Below are positions 35,030-42,131 of a DNA stretch of 42,131 nt, piece after piece (the stretch's first letter is position 1; the number at the start of each line of letters is the position of its first letter). This DNA is from Pseudomonas sp. Ga0074129. GTDB lineage: Bacteria > Pseudomonadota > Gammaproteobacteria > Pseudomonadales > Pseudomonadaceae. Below the pieces are notes generated by a model. That model did no database searches and was not told the origin of the DNA. It saw only the letters and a list, made by a program, of their open reading frames with translations. A program made the position numbers and the translations under genes. The DNA lies in NCBI GenBank assembly GCA_001465025.1, contig LNDO01000092.1:1-42131 (forward strand), written 5' to 3'.

Positions 35030-35113
35030 GGTTGGATCCTTCTACGGATTGGCGGACTGATTGATCGTCGTCAGCTTCTGATCGCCACTATAGAGAGTGC
35101 TCGGCAGCTTTTG

Positions 35114-35127
35114 TTACACAGGTGTAA
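35114..35127. promoter_or_regulatory. Palindrome in the arsS/BLUF divergent region
   Basis: TTACAC-AG-GTGTAA is a perfect 6+6 palindrome at 35114-35127. It lies between the 11-bp repeats (35149-35177) and a possible -10 TATAGT for arsS on the minus strand (35092-35087). It may be an operator for a dimeric repressor, or chance. Confidence 0.4.
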
Positions 35128-35148
35128 ACAAGAATTACGCCCCATAAG

Positions 35149-35177
35149 TTGTACAGCACTTGTACAGGTGTTGCACA
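35149..35177 (+). promoter_or_regulatory. Three 11-bp direct repeats resembling a CarH/LitR photoreceptor operator
   Basis: TTGTACA occurs at 35149 and 35160 and TTGCACA at 35171, exactly 11 bases apart. Each fits nnTnnACAnn, the element that the B12-dependent photoreceptor CarH recognises in three 11-bp repeats over the -35 region, and TGTACA boxes also mark LitR targets in Pseudomonas, as I recall. The repeats read towards the BLUF gene, 54 bases upstream of its start, and the TTG hexamers could act as -35. I see no clear -10. No LitR/CarH gene lies in the window. Confidence 0.6.
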
Positions 35178-35230
35178 ATTACCGTCTAACTATCTCTTTA
35201 CAACCGCTCAACGCCATCGAGGGCTTGATC

Positions 35231-35665
35231 ATGCTTGTACGCCTCACGTATGCCAGCCGTGCCAGCCACAGCGTTTCAGCCGAACTGATCCGCGAGATTC
35301 TCGACAGTTCGCAACGCAACAACCCCGGTAAAGGCCTGACCGGCATGCTCTGCTGCAACGCTGATGTTTTCTTGCAGGCGCTGGAAGGGCCGCGCGCTGA
35401 GGTCAATGCGCTGTACAACCGACTGGCCGATGACAGCCGCCACAAAGACCTGACCATCCTCGACTACGCCGAGATCAGTGTGCGCCGTTACAGCAGTTGG
35501 AGCATGGGCTGGGCCGGGGCCAAGCAGGCCAATCGCGAGCTGTTTCTCAAGTATTCATCGAGCGACCGCTTCGACCCATTCCAGATGACGGCCGAACAGA
35601 TCAACGGCTTGCTGCTGGAGCTCAGTGAGACGCTAAGCGCAATCAAATCGCCGGTTCTGAGCTAG
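35231..35665 (+). CDS. BLUF-domain blue-light sensor
   Basis: This 144-residue stand-alone BLUF protein binds FAD and changes its hydrogen bonds in blue light. The flavin-site tyrosine is Y7 (RLTYAS). The conserved Asn lies in RNNPGKGLTGML, and Q49 in FLQALEGP is the photo-switching glutamine. W90 in SSWSMGW is the mobile tryptophan. There is no effector domain, so it must act through partners. ATG 35231 has GAGG upstream at slightly long spacing. It is followed after 79 bases by a GGDEF-EAL gene in the same direction, a natural partner since many BLUF proteins act on c-di-GMP enzymes. The 11-bp repeats upstream may make its expression light-dependent. Confidence 0.93.
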   Translation: MLVRLTYASRASHSVSAELIREILDSSQRNNPGKGLTGMLCCNADVFLQALEGPRAEVNALYNRLADDSRHKDLTILDYAEISVRRYSSWSMGWAGAKQANRELFLKYSSSDRFDPFQMTAEQINGLLLELSETLSAIKSPVLS

Positions 35666-35744
35666 AATCTGGGCGTCGACGCCTTTTGAGCAGCCAGCTG
35701 TGTGCACTGCGTTGGCCTCTCTCGCCGTTAATTGAGACGCCCGG

Positions 35745-38636
35745 ATGCACCGCCTGCTCACCCTGCCGCTGCTGACCTTGCTGCTGACTGCCTTGCTAAG
35801 CGGTGCAGTTGCGCGTGCTGAAGTGCCGCTGCTCACGGTCGACAACGCGCAGCTGAAACAGCCGGTCAACGTACCGGCCAGCGTGGTACTGGAAGATGCC
35901 AGCGGTAACCTGACCGCCGCCGAGGTGTATGAACGCATCGCCCACGAAGGTCATCAAGTGCAGGGCGTGCCACGCATGGGCTATTCGGCCAGCGCCTGGT
36001 GGCTGGCGTTTAAGCTGCAAGCACCGCTGGCTGAACGCCTCGACCTGATCATCGACCGCGCTTACCTCGACGACATCGAAGTGTGGTTATACGACCGCGA
36101 GCGCCTGATCGCACCCTTCTACAGCGGCGACCATCGACCTTTTCTGCAACGCGGCGAGCCGTCACCGCATGTTGTAATTCGCCTGCCGCGCCTGGGCGAA
36201 GGACCGCACACCCTGTTGCTGCGCGTACAGAGCGGTTCAGCGGTGAACATGCCGATGCAACTGGTAGCCGCCGAACACAGTCCGCTGCTGCAAGCTGAGC
36301 AGTGGATGCGCAGCGGTTTGCTGCTCGGGGCGCTGATCAGCCTGCTGCTGTTTTTTATGGTCAAGTTCAGCACCCTGCGCGAACAGCAACTGGTGTGGTT
36401 CTGCCTAACCGTGGCCAGCGTGACGCTCTACAACGCCACCCTGCATGGTGTGATTGACTTGCTCTGGCCGCAATGGCCGTGGCTTTCCGCGCAACTGTCC
36501 AATCTATCCAACCCAGGCATATTGATTTTCAGCAGCCTGTTCCTCGCCAGCGCCCTGAAAATTCAACTCGGCCGCCTGCGCTACCTGCGCGACAGCCTGT
36601 TTGCCGTCACCTTGCTGGTATGCGCCTGGACGGTTATCAGCTTCGGCCACTACCGCGCCTATCAAACGCTCAACTGGCTGATCCTACTCACCGGGGTGTA
36701 CCAACTGATGTTGCTGGTGTTGGCACTGCGCCAGCGCCGGCCATATGCCCTCGGTTACCTGCTGTGCTGGAGCGCTGCACTGCTGTTGATGCTGATGGTG
36801 CCGCTGGCGCGCAGCGGTGCATTGCCATTACCAGCGGGCCTGAGCGCGATGTACGCCTACCTGCCAGTGCTGAGCATGCTGTTGTTTGGCGGCATTCTGG
36901 ATAAACAGCTGGAGCAGATCCGCCGCGCCTTGCTGCGCAGCGAAGCCCAGGCATTGGGTAATCTGGAACAATACCAGGCGCTGTTCAGCAGCAGCGGCGA
37001 AGGCATTTTCCGCTGCACGCGCAGCGGCAGCCTGCAAGAAAGCAACCCCAGCTTCGCTGCGCTATTGGCCTTACCGCCGCACGCCATAAACCTAAGCATG
37101 CAACAGCTGCTGGGCAGCGAATGCTGGGCCGAGCAAATGAGGCAGCTGCACAGCGAGCAGAAGGCGGTCAGCCTGGAATGCGAAATCGTCGGCCTTGATG
37201 GTGAGCGGCATTGGGTTTACCTGTCGCTGCATGTGCGGGCTAACCAAGACTGTATTGAAGGCATCGTGGTCGACCTGAGCGAGCGCCGCGCCCTGGAAGA
37301 GCGCCTGCAGTACCTGGCCGCCCATGATTCGCTGACCGGCCTGCTCAATCGCCGGGAACTGGAGCGCCTGCTGCGCGAAACCCTCAAGACCGGAGCCAGC
37401 GAGCGCTTCAGCCATCTGCTGTGCCTGGACCTGGATCAGTTCAAACAGGTCAACGACCTCTGCGGCCACACCGCTGGCGACCAGTTGCTGCGTCAACTGT
37501 CCAGCCATCTGCTGCATCACCTGCCGCGCGAGGCTGAGTTGGCGCGCCTGGGTGGGGATGAGTTTGCGGTGCTGCTGCGTGACGTAGATAACCAAACAGC
37601 GCAAGCGCATGCCGAAACCCTGCGCCAATGTGTCGAGCAGTTTGTCTTCAACTGGAAGGGACGGCCCTTCCGCGTGCAAGCCAGTGTCGGCCTGCTGGAA
37701 CTAAGCCGCGCCGTCAGTGACTGGGAAACTGCCCTGAACTGGGCCGATAGCGCCAGCCAACGCGCCAAGCATCAAGGCCGCAATCAGGTGCAGCTGTTCA
37801 ACCCCGAAGACGGTTTGCTGCTTGAGCACCAACGTCAGTTGCAGTGGATCACGCGTTTGCGTGAGGCGATTGAGCAGGGTCACTTCGAGCTGTTCTATCA
37901 GCCGGTGATGGCGCTGCAAACACCCTCCAGCGGCCTGCACTATGAAGTGCTGCTGCGCTACCGTGACCCGCAAAGCGGCGCGTGCATCAGCCCCGGACAG
38001 TTTCTCGATGCGGCAGAACGCTTCGGCCTTCTCGGCGCCATCGACCGCTGGGTGGTGACGCACCTGCTGCAATGGCTGGCGGATAACCCTTTGCACTTGG
38101 CGCAGCTTGCCCAGGTCAACCTCAACCTGACGGCCAACTCGCTGCTCAACGCTCACTTTCACGACATGTTTGCGCAAGAGTTGCAGCGGCATAATCTGCC
38201 GGCACACAAACTCTGCATCGAAGTCACAGAAATGGTCGCATTGGGCGAGTTGGGCGTGTCGGCACAGTGGATCAAACAACTGCGCAGCATGGGCCTGAAA
38301 GTGGCGCTGGATGATTTCGGCAGCGGCTTTGCGTCCTACGCCTACCTGCGTCATTTGCCGCTGGATATTTTGAAAATCGACGGCAGCTTTATCAGCGGCC
38401 TGGAAAACGACCCGATCAACCAGGCCATGGTCGGCTCCATGCAGCAAATCGCCCAGCAACTGGGCCTGCGCACAGTGGCCGAGTTTGTTGAAACCAGGGC
38501 CAGCCTCGAGTGCGTGCGCAGGCTAGGCCTGGACTATGCTCAGGGTTACATCATCGGCCATCCACAACCGCTGTCTCAGCTAGCCGACAGCGCCTGGGGT
38601 GAAGTGCAATTACCCCTGCCGCTTGATCCACACTGA
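35745..38636 (+). CDS. 7TMR-DISM/PAS/GGDEF/EAL membrane c-di-GMP enzyme
   Basis: This 963-residue protein starts with a signal peptide (residues 1-25), followed by a periplasmic 7TMR-DISMED2 domain (about 30-155), a seven-helix membrane domain (about 185-385), PAS (about 400-515), GGDEF (about 525-685) and EAL (about 700-950). The cyclase motif GGDEF is intact at 603-607; the inhibitory site reads REAE where RxxD is usual. The phosphodiesterase motif is EVL (734-736), with EVTE, DDFGSGF, LKIDGSF and AEFVET present, so the EAL domain looks active. It can therefore both make and break c-di-GMP, controlled from the periplasm (the DISM domain is expected to bind a carbohydrate-like ligand) and through PAS. 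It may be co-transcribed with the BLUF gene. Confidence 0.93.
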   Translation: MHRLLTLPLLTLLLTALLSGAVARAEVPLLTVDNAQLKQPVNVPASVVLEDASGNLTAAEVYERIAHEGHQVQGVPRMGYSASAWWLAFKLQAPLAERLDLIIDRAYLDDIEVWLYDRERLIAPFYSGDHRPFLQRGEPSPHVVIRLPRLGEGPHTLLLRVQSGSAVNMPMQLVAAEHSPLLQAEQWMRSGLLLGALISLLLFFMVKFSTLREQQLVWFCLTVASVTLYNATLHGVIDLLWPQWPWLSAQLSNLSNPGILIFSSLFLASALKIQLGRLRYLRDSLFAVTLLVCAWTVISFGHYRAYQTLNWLILLTGVYQLMLLVLALRQRRPYALGYLLCWSAALLLMLMVPLARSGALPLPAGLSAMYAYLPVLSMLLFGGILDKQLEQIRRALLRSEAQALGNLEQYQALFSSSGEGIFRCTRSGSLQESNPSFAALLALPPHAINLSMQQLLGSECWAEQMRQLHSEQKAVSLECEIVGLDGERHWVYLSLHVRANQDCIEGIVVDLSERRALEERLQYLAAHDSLTGLLNRRELERLLRETLKTGASERFSHLLCLDLDQFKQVNDLCGHTAGDQLLRQLSSHLLHHLPREAELARLGGDEFAVLLRDVDNQTAQAHAETLRQCVEQFVFNWKGRPFRVQASVGLLELSRAVSDWETALNWADSASQRAKHQGRNQVQLFNPEDGLLLEHQRQLQWITRLREAIEQGHFELFYQPVMALQTPSSGLHYEVLLRYRDPQSGACISPGQFLDAAERFGLLGAIDRWVVTHLLQWLADNPLHLAQLAQVNLNLTANSLLNAHFHDMFAQELQRHNLPAHKLCIEVTEMVALGELGVSAQWIKQLRSMGLKVALDDFGSGFASYAYLRHLPLDILKIDGSFISGLENDPINQAMVGSMQQIAQQLGLRTVAEFVETRASLECVRRLGLDYAQGYIIGHPQPLSQLADSAWGEVQLPLPLDPH

Positions 38637-38730
38637 TACGGCTCAACCTTTGCTGGAATAAGCCGAAATACACTACACAACCGGCCGTGCCGGATATCTT
38701 CTCCTGCCTTGCCTTGGAGCTCTGTGCATC

Positions 38731-39819
38731 ATGTTCGACAGTAAATGGCGTTTGCGTTGTGAAAGCCTGGAGCAGGAAGTCAGCCGCCTGAATCAGGAAA
38801 AATCATCCATGCAGCGCGAGCTGGATGAGCTGCGCAGCCTGACCCAACAAAACCAGCAAGAGCGCAACGAACTCAACGGTGTCACGCGCTACCAACACGA
38901 ACTGCACGGCAAACTGGCGCGCTTTGAAGACTCCCTCTCGCAAACCCGTGACGGCGTGGTGGCGCAGGCCGACCAGCTCAGTCGCGAAGTGAGCAAACTC
39001 GAACAAAACAGCGGCATCTTTCAGCAGACCTCGGCCCTGCTCGGCGGCTTTTCTGAATCGCTCAGCAGCATGGCCGTGCAAGGTGTCAGCAGCGTACAAA
39101 GCGTTGATCTGCTGCAACAGCGCGTCAGTGAAATCAGCCGGATTGTCGAACTGATCAAAGCCATTTCCGACCAGACCAACTTGCTGGCGTTGAACGCTGC
39201 TATCGAAGCTGCGCGCGCGGGCGAGCAAGGCCGTGGTTTTGCGGTGGTCGCCGACGAGGTGCGCGCACTGGCGCAACGCACCAGCCAGGCCACGCAGGAA
39301 ATCAGCGCTCTGGTTGGCAGCATCAATCAGGAAACCGACAGCGCCAGCCGCTCCATCGGCAGTCTGTCGAGCGAGGCCACGCGGCTGTCTGGGGATGTAT
39401 CACGTTCAGCGCAAACCTTGGATGAAATGGTCGTGCTCGGCGAGCACATGACCCAGCTGATTGAAGGCATCGCCCTGGGCTCATTCTGCGAAGCGGTCAA
39501 GCTTGATCACCTGCTGTTCAAGCTCACGGTGTACCAGCGCCTGTTTCTGCAAGACAGCAACACCCAACTCAGCACCCACACCACCTGCCGCCTGGGACAG
39601 TGGTATCAGAGCAGCGACACCCACGCCCGCTACGGCAAACAGCGCAGCTTCCAGCAACTGGATCAGCCGCACCGCGTGGTGCACGAAAGCGCTCAAGAAG
39701 CGCTGCACGCCGCGCAAGCCAGAGACTGGAGCAAAGTACTGCGCGCCGTTACGGAAATGGAGCGGGCGAGCATGGACGTCAACGCGACTATTTCCGACCT
39801 GGCCGCCACCGACCTCTAA
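38731..39819 (+). CDS. Soluble chemoreceptor with zinc-binding CZB domain
   Basis: This 362-residue cytoplasmic receptor has an N-terminal coiled coil (residues about 8-100), a short signalling hairpin whose tip is [31 protein letters not shown] (read in two parts) and [12 protein letters not shown], and a C-terminal CZB domain. The CZB zinc ligands are visible as H260 (KLDHLLFK), C286 (CRLGQWY), H314 and H318 (PHRVVHES). No transmembrane segment exists. CZB domains sense zinc and oxidants such as hypochlorite, and in E. coli the CZB of DgcZ controls a diguanylate cyclase, so the neighbouring GGDEF-EAL gene is notable. GAG precedes ATG 38731. Which chemosensory array it joins is not readable. 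Confidence 0.93.
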   Translation: MFDSKWRLRCESLEQEVSRLNQEKSSMQRELDELRSLTQQNQQERNELNGVTRYQHELHGKLARFEDSLSQTRDGVVAQADQLSREVSKLEQNSGIFQQTSALLGGFSESLSSMAVQGVSSVQSVDLLQQRVSEISRIVELIKAISDQTNLLALNAAIEAARAGEQGRGFAVVADEVRALAQRTSQATQEISALVGSINQETDSASRSIGSLSSEATRLSGDVSRSAQTLDEMVVLGEHMTQLIEGIALGSFCEAVKLDHLLFKLTVYQRLFLQDSNTQLSTHTTCRLGQWYQSSDTHARYGKQRSFQQLDQPHRVVHESAQEALHAAQARDWSKVLRAVTEMERASMDVNATISDLAATDL

Positions 39820-39834
39820 CAGCCCGCCGAAGGT

Positions 39835-41061
39835 TTACGCCGTCGCCAACGCCTGAGCATCCGCCGGGCGTTTCAGCGGCAGTCGTTTCAATAACCCCGC
39901 ATCAATGCGCAGCAGCCGTGCATACCGGCTGTCGAGCAACTCATGGGGTTGCCGACTGCCCAGGTTGAGCAACTCGCTGACCAGGTTGAGGACCAACGCC
40001 TCGCGACTAAACACACCACTGCCCAGATTGTAAAAGGCCGCAATCAGCTCACGCAGACCAATTGGCAAGCGCCACTGAATGCGCAGGGCCGATCCAAAAC
40101 CGGCGGCGCGGCGACTCATCTGCTGCGCGATCGCTTCATCGTCTAATTCGCCTCCGCCATCGAGCCAATCCTGCAGGCTGCGCAACAAGGCCAGCTCACC
40201 GATGTTGTGCAGCAAGCCAGCGGTAAAACACAGTTCGGCATCCAGGTGCAGTTCATTGGCCAACCAGTGCGCCAGATCGGCGCTCTGTTCAGTGCGCGCA
40301 TAAACCGCTTGGGCCAGGCTCGCCAGACGTGGGTCTTTGAGTTGCACATTGCGCTGAATGGCCAAACCCAGCACCAGGTTAAGGGTATGCGCCACGCCTA
40401 AGCGCGGCAGCGCCTGACGCAAGGTCTGGCAAGGTGCGCCCTGATGCTGGGCGGCGCTGTTGGCCGCGGCAATCAGGCGCGCGGTGATCTGCGGCTCGCG
40501 GCTAAACAAGCGCTCCAACTGGCGCAGGTCATAGTCTTCACCGTTCATGCAGCGGCTGACGGCATCGCGAACCTCGGCCAGCAAGGGCGCACCCTGACCT
40601 TCTTCGCGCCGCTCATTGAGGTAGTCATCCAGGCTGTTGATGGGCCGTACCGGTGCGTTCGTTGCAGCTTTAGCACTGCCGAGCAGCGCTTGTAAGCGCT
40701 GACGCAATTTTTCGGCATTGAAGGGTTTAGCCAGGTAGGCCGCGGGGGCCAGTGGCCGCGCCGCGCGCACGCTGTGAACATCGAGACGCCCGCTGATCAG
40801 CACGAAGGGCAATTGGGCACCGCGCGGTAGGCGACGCAACTGGCGCAGCAACTCCAGGCCGTCCACCCCCGGTAACTCGCCATCAGCGATGACCAACGCC
40901 GGCCAGCGTTTCTGACAATGCGCCAAAGCCGCTTCGCCGTCGCTGACCACATGTACGCGCGCATCAGGCCTGACATCGCGCACCAGTTGCAGGAGCAGAT
41001 CGGCCGTCCAGGGTTCCGCCTCAGCAATCAGAACTTGCAACGCTTTGGCCGAAAACGGCAT
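39835..41061 (-). CDS. Response regulator with REC and HDOD domains
   Basis: This 408-residue protein has an N-terminal receiver domain with the phosphoacceptor D60 (VIADGELPGVDG) and the signalling lysine in YLAKPF. A linker follows, then an HDOD domain (about 165-370) with LLHNIGELALL and ITARLIAAANSAA. HDOD lacks the HD catalytic residues of true HD-GYP domains and acts in protein interaction. ATG 41061 has GAGG five bases upstream; GTG 41067 overlaps that site and is unlikely. It is convergent with the CZB receptor gene, with 15 bases between stops. No histidine kinase lies next to it, so its input is unknown. Confidence 0.92.
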   Translation of the reverse strand: MPFSAKALQVLIAEAEPWTADLLLQLVRDVRPDARVHVVSDGEAALAHCQKRWPALVIADGELPGVDGLELLRQLRRLPRGAQLPFVLISGRLDVHSVRAARPLAPAAYLAKPFNAEKLRQRLQALLGSAKAATNAPVRPINSLDDYLNERREEGQGAPLLAEVRDAVSRCMNGEDYDLRQLERLFSREPQITARLIAAANSAAQHQGAPCQTLRQALPRLGVAHTLNLVLGLAIQRNVQLKDPRLASLAQAVYARTEQSADLAHWLANELHLDAELCFTAGLLHNIGELALLRSLQDWLDGGGELDDEAIAQQMSRRAAGFGSALRIQWRLPIGLRELIAAFYNLGSGVFSREALVLNLVSELLNLGSRQPHELLDSRYARLLRIDAGLLKRLPLKRPADAQALATA

Positions 41062-41382
41062 GAACACCTCAAACAGGGTAATCGCACAATGATGGCGCAG
41101 ACTGAAGGGCGCGCAGTCTAAGCATTCGAGGCTTAAAAGCCACTACCAGCCGTGCAACAGCTGATGGAAGGGTCAACTTTTAGCACGCCCGCAATGCCTG
41201 ATCTAGAGCGGCTAAAGTATTAAATGAGAAGGCTTAGGGGACTATTGACGTGGATCAGCGGCACGCTTTTTGCCGCCGCCAGAAAGCTAACGACTGGGCT
41301 TCGCTGCAACTCGGCCAACCCCTAGAACTGAGCGCGTCATCGAATCTGTCGCCCCACGAATGGCTGTTGCCTGCGCGCACGC
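41062..41382. other. Non-coding stretch upstream of the REC-HDOD gene
   Basis: About 320 bases without a gene I can support. It must hold the REC-HDOD promoter on the minus strand. TTGACG at 41242 on the plus strand and a short stem GCGGCA/TGCCGC near 41258-41276 are the only structures I notice; neither is convincing as a promoter or RNA gene. Confidence 0.4.
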
Positions 41383-41406
41383 TGTGGGAGGGGCCTTAGC
41401 CGCGAC
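41383..41406. repeat. Single REP unit
   Basis: TGTGGGAGGGGCCTTAGCC followed by GCGAC is a third copy of the Pseudomonas REP motif seen at 14795 and 21024-21083. I see no inverted partner next to it. It lies between the gabT terminator and the REC-HDOD promoter region. Confidence 0.85.
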
Positions 41407-41433
41407 GGGCCGGATTAGTGCTGGGCTGAAATG

Positions 41434-41461
41434 CACAAAACCCGCCGAAGCGGGTTTTGTG
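41434..41461 (-). terminator. Terminator of gabT
   Basis: A perfect 12-bp stem CACAAAACCCGC/GCGGGTTTTGTG (41434-41445 and 41450-41461) has the stable loop read as TTCG on the minus strand. On that strand the stem's T-rich arm follows the loop, 16 bases after the gabT stop, as in an intrinsic terminator. Confidence 0.85.
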
Positions 41462-41477
41462 GGTCACGCACTGAGGC

Positions 41478-42131
41478 TTAGGCCAGTTCGTCGAAGCACT
41501 CGGCGATGATCGCCAGGCCACGGTCGAGCAGTTCATCTTCAGCAGTCAACGGCACCAGCACGCGCAAGACGTTGCCGTAGGTGCCGCACGACAGCAGGAT
41601 CAAGCCCTTGTCGCGCGCCTTGGCGACGATCTGCCCGGTCAGCGCGGCGTTGGGTTTGTGTACGTCGCCGCCTTCGCACAGCTCCATGGCAATCATCGCG
41701 CCGAGGGCGCGCACTTCGCCGATGCTGTTGTGCTTGGTCTGAATGGCTTTGAGGCCGGTAACTAGGCGCTCGCCCACTGCCTTGCAGCGGTCCAACAGTT
41801 TTTCTTCTTCAAACACGTCCATCACCGCCAGCGCCGCGGCGCAGGCCAGCGGGCTGCCAGCGTAAGTACCGCCCAGACCGCCGGGTGCAATGGCGTCCAT
41901 GTATTCGGCCTTGCCGCACACACCGGCCACCGGGAAGCCGCCGGCGATGGATTTGGCGAAGGTGGTCAAATCGGCGACGACGCCCATTTGTTCCATGGCG
42001 AAGAAGGTGCCGGTACGGCCTGCGCCGGTTTGTACTTCGTCGGCAATCAGCAGGATGCCGTGCTGATCACACAGGGCGCGCAGGCGCAGCATGAAGTCTT
42101 TCGGCGCGACGTAGAAACCGCCTTCGCCTTG
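41478..42131 (-). CDS. gabT: 4-aminobutyrate aminotransferase, C-terminal part (start outside window)
   Basis: The open frame runs off the right edge; the visible 217 residues begin QGEGGFYVAPKDF and contain ADEVQTGAGRTGTFFAMEQ (PLP ring aspartate) and the PLP-lysine in TTFAKSIAGGFPVAGV, then GGTYAGSPLACAAALAVMDVF. These are GabT signatures, with class III aminotransferase folding. GabT transfers the amino group of GABA to 2-oxoglutarate, giving succinic semialdehyde. It thus receives the GABA released by spuA in this same window. The stop at 41478 is followed by a strong terminator. About half of the protein is missing, so the start and any gabD partner cannot be seen. Confidence 0.92.
   Translation of the reverse strand, partial: QGEGGFYVAPKDFMLRLRALCDQHGILLIADEVQTGAGRTGTFFAMEQMGVVADLTTFAKSIAGGFPVAGVCGKAEYMDAIAPGGLGGTYAGSPLACAAALAVMDVFEEEKLLDRCKAVGERLVTGLKAIQTKHNSIGEVRALGAMIAMELCEGGDVHKPNAALTGQIVAKARDKGLILLSCGTYGNVLRVLVPLTAEDELLDRGLAIIAECFDELA

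Overview
The window reads as chromosomal DNA of a Pseudomonas-type gammaproteobacterium. The evidence is dense GC-rich genes with short gaps, a spu-type polyamine locus, arginine and phosphate genes in the order known from Pseudomonas, and REP elements of the GTGGGAGGGGCTTTAGCC type at three places. There are no rRNA, tRNA or CRISPR loci and no intact transposase gene. Names come from motif and family recognition by eye; no database search was run, and comparisons with P. aeruginosa are from memory.

Layout. (1) 1-1524: an alkane hydroxylase (alkB-like) gene cut off after about 60 codons, probably by an insertion sequence reaching past the left edge, and a divergent AraC-family regulator. (2) 1694-14780: the polyamine block. 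On the minus strand, reading right to left, it holds spuA (gamma-glutamyl-GABA hydrolase), spuB (glutamine-synthetase-like), spuC (aminotransferase), three consecutive polyamine-binding proteins, then the ABC transporter ATPase and two permeases, the last three with ATGA overlaps. A second synthetase (spuI) and a fourth, divergent binding protein run on the plus strand. (3) 14882-20989: a CYTH triphosphatase, a PhoB-box-like site, a DUF47-Pit phosphate transport pair, argE and argA. (4) 21030-25736: puuB-like oxidase, a MerR regulator with an Old Yellow Enzyme gene behind a 19-bp-spacer promoter, a double cupin and a DJ-1/PfpI protein. (5) 25858-27429: a chemoreceptor with a C-terminal sensor-like domain. 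(6) 27716-35029: a six-gene minus-strand cluster: radical SAM ArsS-like protein, SSS symporter, metallophosphoesterase, a VTT membrane domain fused to a mercuric-reductase-like flavoprotein, DUF3047, and a 'Nterm_to_SelD'-like flavoprotein. (7) 35231-41061: a signalling island: BLUF blue-light sensor, 7TMR-DISM/PAS/GGDEF/EAL protein, CZB zinc-binding chemoreceptor and REC-HDOD regulator. (8) 41478-end: 3' part of gabT.

How they fit. spuI/spuB, puuB, spuC, spuA and gabT can carry putrescine through gamma-glutamylated intermediates to GABA and on towards succinate, while the spuD-H transporter supplies polyamines. Two parts deserve most attention. First, the ArsS-type cluster has no neighbour here that explains its chemistry. 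Second, three 11-bp repeats upstream of the BLUF gene look like a B12-dependent CarH/LitR photoreceptor operator, which would tie a second light input to a c-di-GMP and chemotaxis signalling island.
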